From positions 1 to 7,024 of the forward strand of contig JAAZDH010000096.1 in assembly GCA_012512865.1 (NCBI GenBank): 7,024 nucleotides of DNA, read 5' to 3'. Under the pieces are notes generated by a model, which was not told where the DNA came from, ran no database searches, and saw only the letters and a program-made list of their open reading frames with translations. Both the position numbers and the translations under genes were made by a program. Origin of the DNA: Clostridiaceae bacterium (GTDB taxonomy: Bacteria; Bacillota; Clostridia; Acetivibrionales; DUMC01). Shown here one piece after another: positions 1-6,930 of the stretch (position 1 is the first letter of the stretch; every line of letters begins with the position of its first letter).

Positions 1-808
1 ACTTGCTATAATTCCGTTCATAAACATTATTTCACTTTCAATAAGTTCACCGGAAGCTGTTGAGCGCGGTCAAGTTACATTATGGCCAAAAGGATTTAGC
101 GGAGAAGCCATTGTCGCAATCATCCAAAGTGAAAGATTTTTAAGGTCTTTTGGAAACTCAGTATATTATATGGTATTAGGGACAGCCATAAGCCTTGTTA
201 TGACCGCTCTTTGCGCTTATCCTTTGACAAAGGAATTCCCTGGAAAACGCATATTCTTAGCTATGATGATAATAACATTATTTTTTGGGGGAGGAATGAT
301 ACCAAACTATATACTGATAACACGGTTAGGCATGATCGACACGGTATGGGCACTTGTCCTGCCAGGTGCAATTTCTGCATACTATGTTTTTATTATGCAA
401 TCATATTTTAAATCTATCGGCAATGAACTGGAAGATGCTGCAAAAATCGATGGTTCATCAGAAATAGGAATATTATTTAACATTATTATACCTTTATCAA
501 TGCCGGTTTTTGCTACAATTGGACTTTTTTATGCCGTGGGAAGCTGGAATTCTTTTACAGGACCGCTAATTTACATGACAAGCCGCGACAAGTATACTTT
601 ACAAATTTTTCTCAGAGATTTGGTTATACAGTCTTCATCATTAAATGCTCTGGATGAAGCTATGGCTGTTAAATTTATTACCAAGAGAACCATTACACAG
701 TTTAAATACGCTGCAATAATAATATCTATTGTGCCGGTATTATTCTTATACCCGGTTCTTCAAAAACACTTTACAAAAGGCTTTACGTTAGGTGCACTTA
801 AACAATAA
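1..808 (+). CDS. Carbohydrate ABC transporter permease, LplC/YtcP type (5' partial)
   Basis: This is one of the two membrane-spanning subunits of a binding-protein-dependent sugar importer, which would pair with an LplB-type permease and an extracellular lipoprotein. The frame is open from base 2 with no stop, so the true start lies upstream of the window; the ATG at 170 is internal. Before it, the frame reads family-typical sequence including the segment VTLWPKGFSGEA. Several hydrophobic membrane segments follow. The cytoplasmic EAA loop that contacts the ATPase is clear at about 425-500: ELEDAAKIDGSSEIG, followed by a hydrophobic stretch with IIIPLSMP. The C-terminus (YPVLQKHFTKGFTLGALK) is typical of the LplC/YtcP branch, whose members import oligosaccharides or their acidic derivatives. 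The substrate cannot be read from the sequence. The next gene starts about 45 bases downstream on the same strand, so the two are probably co-transcribed. Confidence 0.93.
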   Translation, partial: LAIIPFINIISLSISSPEAVERGQVTLWPKGFSGEAIVAIIQSERFLRSFGNSVYYMVLGTAISLVMTALCAYPLTKEFPGKRIFLAMMIITLFFGGGMIPNYILITRLGMIDTVWALVLPGAISAYYVFIMQSYFKSIGNELEDAAKIDGSSEIGILFNIIIPLSMPVFATIGLFYAVGSWNSFTGPLIYMTSRDKYTLQIFLRDLVIQSSSLNALDEAMAVKFITKRTITQFKYAAIIISIVPVLFLYPVLQKHFTKGFTLGALKQ

Positions 809-815
809 TGTAATA

Positions 816-830
816 TTTAGTAACACTAAA
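816..830 (+). other. Small intergenic stem-loop
   Basis: TTTAGT and ACTAAA form a 6-bp stem around an AAC loop, just after the permease stop. With one bulged A the stem can extend by three A-T pairs. It is AT-rich and no T-run follows, so it is not a convincing intrinsic terminator. At most it may mark or stabilise the message between two operon genes. Confidence 0.25.
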
Positions 831-850
831 ATATAAATTTAAAGAGAGGT

Positions 851-2074
851 ATGATCATGGAAAATACTTTTAAAAGCTATAGCTTGGAAAACGATATACA
901 GCTTCTTCTTGATAATGAATTTCTTGATGACTATTGGTTATTGCGCCGTGTTCCTGAGTTGCCGGTAAAATCATATTACAACCCAGTATTATATGACGAT
1001 CCGCCTTATTCTCCCGGAGGATGTACTGTTTTATATGACAAAGAGGATAAAATTTTCAAGTGCTGGTATGGTATAGCAGATTCCAAAAAGTATTATGCAA
1101 GACAGCCGGGTGCGTACAGGATGTGTTATGCAGTATCCGAATATGGTATTAAATGGGAAAAACCAAAGCTAGGCATTATTGAGGATAGAGGGACCAGAGA
1201 GAATAATATAATTTTCAACAATCCCGGATGCGTAAATAAAGACTACTATGAACAAGATCCTAAAAAACGTTATAAGATGCTTTATATAAGCGAAGCCTCA
1301 GGTTCACATACGGGTTTGTGCGCGGCGTTTTCTCCTGATGGTATACATTGGCACAAGAATGGAGGCAAGGATGTTGAAATAATACCAGGCGCAAATGATA
1401 CTAATAACATGGCGTATTATGATCCTAGTATTAAAAAATATGTGCGATTTGGCAGGGTAAATGTAATATCTGCTGTAGAAAACGAAAGAAATTTTGGTAT
1501 AACGATGAAATGCTCTGAAGATATAATCCGTTATAGGGATACCCTAGGGCTTACTAGGATTCCAAAAAGTAAATTTCCTGATTATGATGATTTTATCGAA
1601 TATAATGAGGCAGAACACTATATTAATAATTATTTGCATATTGTACCTTACGAGCATGCAAAATATCTTAGGATCGGAAGCATCACCGGATGCAATAGAA
1701 GAATAGTACGCTCCGAAAGCGATGATTTTCTAAATTGGACAATCCCGGAGCTTGTAATTGCCCCTGATGAACTTGATACACCAAGATTTTATGGTATAAC
1801 CACATGTATTTACCAGGGTATGTATATAGGGCTTTTGCAAGTACTAAATTCATCAGGTAATAAACGTTATATGGGTAACATAAGAAATGGTGAAGGAGAT
1901 ACTATTGATGTACAGCTTGCATTTTCACGTGATGGAATCCGTTGGGAAAGACTTGCAAACCGCCCTAATTTTATTCCTAGAGGTTATATAGGCAGCTATG
2001 ACGGAGGAATGATACTGGGCTCTAACATACCAATAATTGAATATGGCGATGACTTTGCTGTAAATGTCAAGTAA
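851..2074 (+). CDS. Glycoside-hydrolase-like beta-propeller protein, 3' truncated at IS junction
   Basis: No exact family name can be assigned. The protein carries a recurring blade motif of the form A-x-S-x-D-G-I-x-W. Copies lie near residues 93-104 (AVSEYGIKWEKP), 158-168 (AAFSPDGIHWHK), a weaker one at 286-297 (VRSESDDFLNWT) and 356-366 (AFSRDGIRWER), numbered from the ATG at 851. Such repeats are seen in five-bladed propellers of the GH32/GH43/GH68 type and their uncharacterised relatives, so a role in cleaving or binding an oligosaccharide is inferred. No signal peptide is seen, which suggests a cytoplasmic protein. AGAGAGG (843-849) is only one base from the ATG at 851 but seven from the in-frame ATG at 857, so 857 (MENTFKSY) is the likelier start. 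Codon 403 spans the IS boundary at 2059. The last four residues (VNVK) and the TAA come from the IS terminal repeat. Related propeller proteins usually continue past this point, so the C-terminus is probably missing. Confidence 0.75.
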   Translation: MIMENTFKSYSLENDIQLLLDNEFLDDYWLLRRVPELPVKSYYNPVLYDDPPYSPGGCTVLYDKEDKIFKCWYGIADSKKYYARQPGAYRMCYAVSEYGIKWEKPKLGIIEDRGTRENNIIFNNPGCVNKDYYEQDPKKRYKMLYISEASGSHTGLCAAFSPDGIHWHKNGGKDVEIIPGANDTNNMAYYDPSIKKYVRFGRVNVISAVENERNFGITMKCSEDIIRYRDTLGLTRIPKSKFPDYDDFIEYNEAEHYINNYLHIVPYEHAKYLRIGSITGCNRRIVRSESDDFLNWTIPELVIAPDELDTPRFYGITTCIYQGMYIGLLQVLNSSGNKRYMGNIRNGEGDTIDVQLAFSRDGIRWERLANRPNFIPRGYIGSYDGGMILGSNIPIIEYGDDFAVNVK

Positions 2075-2107
2075 CTTTTTACAAATTTCGATCAATAACT
2101 TTTTACA
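2059..2107 (+). repeat. IS21 left terminal inverted repeat (istB end)
   Basis: It begins TGTAAATG and contains two direct copies of TAACTTTTTACA at 2072-2083 and 2096-2107, 24 bases apart. Multiple internal repeats at the termini are characteristic of IS21 and are transposase-binding sites in that family. The first copy supplies the TAA stop of the truncated propeller gene. Confidence 0.75.
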
Positions 2108-2108
2108 C

Positions 2109-2864
2109 CTAATTATTAACAAAAATGGTTTTACAATGTTTCAATCTGTAGCTGTCACCATCTAGATTTATGACTTCACATTTATGTACTATGCGGTCTA
2201 AAATAGCTGTTGTTATTGCAGGATCTCCAAGAAGTTCACCCCAATCCTCAGGACTTTTATTTGACGTAATTATAATTGAAGATTGCCCATAGAGTTTATT
2301 AATAAGTTGAAAAAATAGGTTTACCTCATGTTTTTCCATTGCCATAAACATAAGGTCATCAATAATAACCAAATCCGATTCAACAATTCTCTTGTACCTG
2401 GTTCTGGAAGTCCTTAAAATATCTTGGGTCTTAAGAATATATACAAGGTCGTTCATTGTTACAAAATGAACCTTATAGCCATTGTTAATAGCATTAATAC
2501 CAAGACCTACTGAAAGAGAAGTTTTTCCTACCCCGGTAGGGCCGAGCAGGATTAGGTTGTAACCCTGCTCAACCCAGCTAAGCTCCTTAAGTTGATTAAA
2601 TTGCCGCTTACTTAATGAAGACTGTTCGTTCAAATCAAATTCATCAAGCGTTTTGTATTCCGGGAATAAGGCATGCTTTAAATGTCTTTCAAAGCGCTTT
2701 TTCTCACGGCCTTTGATTTCACATTGTAAAATCCCTTCTAAGAACTTCTCATAGGATATGGGCTGATCTAAAGGTATATTTAACAACCCTTCAATTTGTT
2801 CTGCAGTATTATGCAGATTTACTGTTTTAAGCATTGTTTTAAGACTATCAATCGTAGCTTGCAT
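2109..2864 (-). CDS. istB: IS21-family helper ATPase IstB
   Basis: This is the AAA+ ATPase that assembles with the IstA transposase and directs it to target DNA. The 251-residue length is normal for IstB. Walker A is GPTGVGKTS at residues 108-116, Walker B is LVIIDD at 165-170, a sensor-1 type segment IIITSN lies at 197-202, and a likely arginine finger (R224) sits in ILDRIVHKCEV. The N-terminal ~95 residues are the helical IstB-specific part. The start is well supported: on the minus strand GGAGG (complement of 2874-2878) precedes the ATG at a normal distance. The ATG shares its first base with the last base of the istA TAA stop (TAATG), so translation is probably coupled. The stop lies just inside the left terminal repeat, leaving almost no spare DNA. 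Confidence 0.96.
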   Translation of the reverse strand: MQATIDSLKTMLKTVNLHNTAEQIEGLLNIPLDQPISYEKFLEGILQCEIKGREKKRFERHLKHALFPEYKTLDEFDLNEQSSLSKRQFNQLKELSWVEQGYNLILLGPTGVGKTSLSVGLGINAINNGYKVHFVTMNDLVYILKTQDILRTSRTRYKRIVESDLVIIDDLMFMAMEKHEVNLFFQLINKLYGQSSIIITSNKSPEDWGELLGDPAITTAILDRIVHKCEVINLDGDSYRLKHCKTIFVNN

Positions 2865-4432
2865 TATTGTTTACCTCCTAAAGCGTTAATATATTCCGAC
2901 ATGTCACGTATTTTAGGTGTGACTTTAATTTTTTCAAGCTTTTCCTGTGTTAGGGATGGTATTTTTATATCAAAAGTATTATCTATAACATGTTTGTCTT
3001 TCTGAAAATGGTTCATAGCATCCTGAAAGTCTGTAGCTCTGAAAAGCCTGTTTTTGACGCAAAAATCCAGGGCCTTATCCATTACTTCCAACGGAGCATC
3101 CATAATAGCTTTCTGAATTAATAGAACCTGATCTCTTATATACCTGGGTTTTTCTAAACGGATAGATTCCATGAAAATTCTTGCCTTATCAGAGTCAGAA
3201 AATCTGCCAGCTACTTGATCGATCAAGACTGAAACCTTTCTACTCTTGTCCCGAACATGGTCGTTGTTTCTAATAAGATTTCCTTTATCCACAGGCACTT
3301 TGAACTGACCGAGCTTTTTATCTGTATCAAGTTCTAAAATTATCAGCTCATTATCATCTGTATAACTTATTTTTACATATGTATGAGGCCCCTTATATGT
3401 GCCTTTTGGAACAGTATAACGGTTACCTTTAATTAGAACGGTATTGTCTTTTCTTACTTGATAGGTTAAACTTAATGCAGGTGTATTAAGTTTAATTCTA
3501 TTAAGTACCGGTCTTAAGTATTTTTTCTCTTCAATAAATACTTCAGCCGGTATTTTTCTTGTAGTTCCATGCACTTTCCCATTACCGCGCCTTTGAATCC
3601 AACTTAGACAATCCTCATTCCACTGGTCGATATTGTAGAATGTACGATGTCTTGCGTAATTATTTTTTACATAGTCTACTACTTTTTCAACCTTTCCCTT
3701 ACTTTCCGGATCTGCCTTTCTACACATGTATACCCTGAACTTTCGTTTTTGAAGATATCCGGAAAACGCCTGGGTAAATATTAAGTCACCATGATTTTCA
3801 CTCGTTAAAATCAGATGATCCTGGTCATATACAGCTTCTTCAGGCACGCCCCCAAAAAATTCAAAAGCATTTTCATGTATCCTAATAATATCATCAGTGT
3901 TAAACGGTCTATCCTGCCATTCACAATACTTATACCTGGAATGAGATAGAACAAAGCACATTACATATAGCCTAATCTCTCCCTTTGTATTTTTTGGTAC
4001 TTTTATAGTTCCAAAATCAACCTGCATCTGTTTACCCATGGGGAGCTCATCAACTGCTGTATATTCCCTTGAATTTGTTGTCTTTGGTATTTTATATTTC
4101 TGTCGTAGAATACAAATGTACCGCCTCAGCGTGCCTTCGGAAAAAGGCAGTGTTTTATACCTTTCTTCCAACCAATCATATATCTGTGCTGCTGATATAC
4201 CGGGGAATTCCTTTAACCAACATAAGATGTCTTCCTCAAATGGATCAGGCTTTTTGCTACGCTCTTTTAGTCCATATAAATATCTATCGAATTCATCCGG
4301 AGACATAGCAAGATATTTGTCCAAGGTTGGTCGGCTGATTTTCATTTTTCTCGCTACTTGAGACTTGTTTAGTCCAATCTTAATAAGTTGATTTATTTCT
4401 GTATACATACGCCACCCTTCTTCTGTTTTCAA
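2864..4432 (-). CDS. istA: IS21-family transposase IstA
   Basis: This DDE-type transposase cuts and joins the IS ends. In order it has an N-terminal helix-turn-helix (about residues 12-42, LIKIGLNKSQVARKMKISRP), a second DNA-binding helical region to about 115, an RNase H-like integrase core, and a C-terminal beta-rich and helical tail. The catalytic triad can be placed at D139 (MQVDFG), D203 (VYDQDH) and E249 (SKGKVEK), matching the IstA spacing; 522 residues is full length. The listed start is TTG, eight bases after GGAG on the minus strand. An ATG at 4439 is out of frame and opens only a 19-codon ORF. The in-frame ATG at 4408 (MYTEINQL), behind a GGGTGG, matches the usual IstA N-terminus and is a real alternative. 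Initiation may be controlled by the upstream hairpin. Confidence 0.95.
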   Translation of the reverse strand: MKTEEGWRMYTEINQLIKIGLNKSQVARKMKISRPTLDKYLAMSPDEFDRYLYGLKERSKKPDPFEEDILCWLKEFPGISAAQIYDWLEERYKTLPFSEGTLRRYICILRQKYKIPKTTNSREYTAVDELPMGKQMQVDFGTIKVPKNTKGEIRLYVMCFVLSHSRYKYCEWQDRPFNTDDIIRIHENAFEFFGGVPEEAVYDQDHLILTSENHGDLIFTQAFSGYLQKRKFRVYMCRKADPESKGKVEKVVDYVKNNYARHRTFYNIDQWNEDCLSWIQRRGNGKVHGTTRKIPAEVFIEEKKYLRPVLNRIKLNTPALSLTYQVRKDNTVLIKGNRYTVPKGTYKGPHTYVKISYTDDNELIILELDTDKKLGQFKVPVDKGNLIRNNDHVRDKSRKVSVLIDQVAGRFSDSDKARIFMESIRLEKPRYIRDQVLLIQKAIMDAPLEVMDKALDFCVKNRLFRATDFQDAMNHFQKDKHVIDNTFDIKIPSLTQEKLEKIKVTPKIRDMSEYINALGGKQ

Positions 4433-4442
4433 AGGCCATTCT

Positions 4443-4478
4443 CCTTTCAGTATTTTTAAGGCTAATTATACTGAAAGG
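4443..4478 (-). promoter_or_regulatory. Leader inverted repeat overlapping istA ribosome-binding site
   Basis: CCTTTCAGTAT (4443-4453) and ATACTGAAAGG (4468-4478) are perfectly complementary over 11 bases with a 14-base loop. In a minus-strand transcript the downstream arm ends in GAAAGG, the first part of the istA Shine-Dalgarno AAAGGAG. A folded leader would therefore hide the ribosome site. The upstream arm overlaps the -10 of the predicted istA promoter, so only transcripts begun outside the IS contain both arms. Confidence 0.65.
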
Positions 4479-4493
4479 CATATTGAATTTCAG
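4465..4493 (-). promoter_or_regulatory. Predicted istA promoter
   Basis: On the minus strand a perfect -10 TATAAT (4470-4465) sits 17 bases downstream of CTGAAA (4493-4488), a 4-of-6 match to the -35 consensus. Transcription would begin near 4457-4458, inside the loop of the adjacent inverted repeat and about 25 bases before the TTG start. It is the only candidate in the 189-base istA leader with both an ideal spacer and a perfect -10. Confidence 0.6.
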
Positions 4494-4572
4494 CTTGTGA
4501 CAGTTTCAATTCAAGAATTGTAATTTAAATTCCAGTAATTCAACCGCCTTATTTACATATACTAGCAAATGT

Positions 4573-4621
4573 CGTAAAATCTTATTGAGCAAAAACTGTC
4601 AATTTTATTTTATCGTTTACA
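4573..4621 (-). repeat. IS21 right terminal inverted repeat (istA end)
   Basis: Read on the minus strand from 4621 it begins TGTAAACG and matches the left end at about 32 of 49 positions. The best-conserved blocks are the outer TGTAAA and the inner TCAATAA followed by TTTTAC. Degenerate counterparts of the two left-end repeats sit at the same 24-base spacing. Confidence 0.7.
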
Positions 4622-5466
4622 ATTGGATCTTCATTATTCTCTATAACGTTTGGCGAGGATTTTTTTGGATATAATGAGAGCTATAATATTGAACGCCATA
4701 ATCATTCTACTTACGAAGTGCATTTTATAACAAAAGGATCGTGTTCAATGGAGATTAATAGCAGAAGCTATTATATTTATCCAAACGATTATTGTATTAT
4801 TGGCCCAGGTATATATCATGAACAAAAAGTTAATTCGCTAAATCCTATTATAAAACATTCCTTCAGGATAGGATATACGTTTTTGCACATGCCGGAAGGT
4901 TTTTTCCCAAACGAAGAAGACAACATGATAATAGATATTTTTAAAGGCATTGATTTTTTTGTTGCATCAGATAGCTATAATAACTTTGAATTGTCATATG
5001 AAATGTGGAACGAGTTGAAGAGTAAACAAATAGGTTATTATTCGAAAATGCAAACGCTTTTTCTCATTTTATTATAAATGTGATACGCGATATATCGTTA
5101 AGGAAGAAAGCTAGTTACATAATACCGGAGATTGATTTTTTCGATAAGAGACACTTAATAATTGAAAATTTCTTTGAGGCAAATTACAATACAAACAAAA
5201 CTATTCATGATCTTGCCAAAATGCTAAATGTTAGTGTCAGACAACTGGATAGAATTATTCAGGATAGCTTTAAAATGTCTTTTAAAAATAAAATAATTGA
5301 AAAACGCATGGAAATTTCCAAGAATTTGCTTAGGAATACAAAGCTTCCTGTAAAAACTATTGCAGAAAGAGTAGGCTATAATACTGAAAGCAATTTTTAT
5401 AAAGTATTTAAACAGAAAAATGGTCATACTCCTGCTGAATACAGGAAAAAATATAAAACCAGCTAA
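4622..5466 (+). pseudogene. AraC-family transcriptional regulator, start lost at IS junction and frameshifted
   Basis: The family normally has an N-terminal cupin sugar-sensing domain and a C-terminal pair of helix-turn-helix motifs. The cupin part runs in frame 2 from the IS edge, with the signature RHNHSTYEVHFITKG and later PNDYCIIGPGIYHEQ, and stops at 5077. The DNA-binding part continues in frame 1 (from about 5062 to 5466). It contains HDLAKMLNVSVRQLDRI as the first HTH, and a second HTH with the classic signature GYNTESNFYKVFKQKNG then HTPAEYRKKY. The frames join cleanly if one T is restored to the T5 run at 5058-5062, giving MQTLFSHFIINVIRDIS. No ATG, GTG or TTG exists in frame between the IS edge and the GTG at 4718, which is already inside the cupin fold, so the native start appears lost. 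The gene was probably the local regulator of the sugar locus. It is either dead or, for the frameshift alone, affected by a sequencing error. Confidence 0.85.
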
Positions 5467-5490
5467 ATGTTCATCGAAGGGAAAAGATAA

Positions 5491-5631
5491 TTTTCCAAAA
5501 ACCGGACAAGGGTAAAAGATTGTGAAGAGATTGTAAGATTGTTTAAAAGCCTGACTGAGATAAGGTGTAGGAATAGACCTTCACCTTTAGAATTCAGGAC
5601 TGAATTAACAGCGGTGACAGGAGGCGAATAA
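5491..5631 (+). other. Possible 3' remnant of an unidentified gene, 46 codons
   Basis: Between araC and the oxidoreductase an open segment reads through CEEIVRLFKSLTEIRCRN and ends LTAVTGGE, with its TAA directly abutting the ATG at 5632. It lacks a clear start. In the same frame an ATG at 5467, immediately after the araC stop, opens seven codons (MFIEGKR) before a TAA at 5488-5490. The stop-against-start junction, with the downstream ribosome site inside its last codons, is what translational coupling in an operon looks like. That makes a gene remnant plausible, but chance is not excluded at this length. I do not recognise the protein. Confidence 0.25.
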
Positions 5632-6930
5632 ATGAGTAATATCAAAGAATTTGATGTAGTGGTTTTTGGAGGTGGGCCTTCAGGTACAGCAGCAGCAGTA
5701 TCGGCTGCAAGGAACGGTTTGAAGGTTGCGCTTGTTGAAGCAATGGGATGTCTTGGAGGTATGAGCACTAGTGGACTTGTAAACAGCTTTACACCACTTA
5801 ACAGCGGTAATTTGCTTGTAGTTAGAGGATTTGCTCTGGAAGTGATAGAAAGGCTCAGGAGTATGCATGCTGCTACCTGTCCCATGCAGGAAGGTTATGA
5901 ATGGATAAAGTTTGAGCCGGAGTCACTCAAGTTTCTTTATGACCAGCTTGTTGAGGAATCAGGTATATATATTAGGTTCTTCACTGTGGCAATTGATGTT
6001 AAAAGAGAGAATGATGTTATTAAGAGTGTTACTACTTACAGCAAATCGGGGATTGAGGAATGGAGGGCTGCTATCTTCATCGACGCTACGGGCGACGGCG
6101 ATATTGCAGCCAAAGCAGGAGTGCCTTTTAAACAGTGAGAAGAATGGGATAAAAGAAAGGTACAACCTTCTACTCTTTGCTTTTCAATACCAGGTCTTGG
6201 GCCACTGGCCTGCAAGACTACGCTGGAGACATTCATACACAAAGGCAAGGAAGAAGGTGCCCTTACCGACAGGTATGACAGGATGGAGAATGCATACGTA
6301 TTAAATAAGCTTGGAGTGTTCAACTACAACCATGTCCACAATCCTGATTCTTCAAATATTGATCCAACTTCTGCTGATGACCTTACGGCTGGCATGATTC
6401 ATGGAAGAAAAATAGCACATGAGCTTGCAGACTATTACAGGAAAAATTTCCCTGGTGTCCATGCTCCAGCGGTCGTTATCACTGGGTCACTTCTTGGAGT
6501 ACGTGAATCAAGAAGAATACTTGGGGACTATTATATGACGGGTGAAGACTATTATAAACAGGTAAAACACTATGATGATATAGGCAGCCACTCTTACCCG
6601 GTAGATATGCATGTTTTGGCATCCTCAAAGGAAGAATACGATAAAATGATTAATGAATACCTGGATAGCAGATATACTGATGGCTGCTATTATGGCATAC
6701 CTTACAGGATAATGCTTCCGGTAGGCATAAGAAATATGTACGTGGTGGGTCGCTGTGTATCTTGCGATAGGGTGATGCAGTCATCAATACGTGTAATGCC
6801 TGCGTGTATGATTATGGGGCAGGCTGCTGGCGTAGCAGCATCACTTGTAAATAACTACAATATAAGGGATATAGATATTATAAAGCTTAAGGCAAAACTC
6901 CGGGATTCAGGAGTTTTCATTGGAGAATGA
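5632..6930 (+). pseudogene. FAD-dependent oxidoreductase (FAD_oxidored type) with in-frame TGA
   Basis: This flavoprotein family (PF12831-like) is often encoded beside carbohydrate-use genes; its substrates are mostly unknown. AGGAGG at 5619-5624, seven bases before the ATG, fixes the start. The dinucleotide-binding fold is at the N-terminus: DVVVFGGGPSGTAAA with G13-x-G15-x-x-G18, then E36 to bind the FAD ribose. ATGDGDIAAKAGVPF precedes codon 169, which is TGA (6136-6138). Beyond it the same frame continues without a break through EEWDKRKVQPSTLCF, the family signature GVRESRR (codons 289-295), VVGRCVS (371-377) and GQAAGVAA (396-403), to a TGA at 6928. At 432 codons the length suits the family, so only one base appears wrong. 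GGA to TGA or CGA to TGA would explain it, since related proteins often have Gly-Arg here. A sequencing error or recoding is possible; a plain nonsense mutation is most likely. Confidence 0.88.

Larger units (their letters stand above)
2059..4621 (-). mobile_element. IS21-family insertion sequence, complete (2563 bp)
   Basis: The element carries the two-gene istA-istB arrangement that defines IS21, transcribed on the minus strand. The proposed boundaries are the outermost TGTAAA at 2059 and its complement TTTACA ending at 4621. Read inward from these, the two ends align without gaps for 49 bases with about 32 identities, and each holds two internal repeats spaced 24 bases apart. Both transposition proteins are intact and full length with their key motifs, so the element looks recently active. 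The flanks (TTTGC before, ATTGG after) show no 4-8 bp direct repeat. An alternative pair of ends (TGTCA at 2065 and its counterpart near 4601) also gives no duplication and matches less well. Confidence 0.88.

Noticed and set aside
2059..2110. CRISPR-like repeat from the two TAACTTTTTACA copies
   Set aside because: There are only two 12-base copies, and they are explained as the internal binding repeats of an IS21 terminus.
4507..4520. Short palindrome CAATTC-AA-GAATTG in the istA leader
   Set aside because: Six-base arms of A and T with few G or C are expected by chance here, and it does not overlap any other signal.
5463..5885. A 140-codon minus-strand frame covering the araC-oxidoreductase gap
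   Set aside because: It lies mostly opposite the FAD-binding coding region, has low-complexity composition and no ribosome site worth noting.
5912..6304. Overlapping 130-codon plus-strand frame and several minus-strand frames within the oxidoreductase
   Set aside because: Their translations show no domain features, and the frame carrying the FAD signatures runs across the whole stretch; these are shadows.
6136..6930. Genome-wide reassignment of UGA (Trp or Gly code)
   Set aside because: TGA is also the natural terminator of this same gene at 6928-6930, and no in-frame TGA occurs in the permease, propeller, istA or istB frames.
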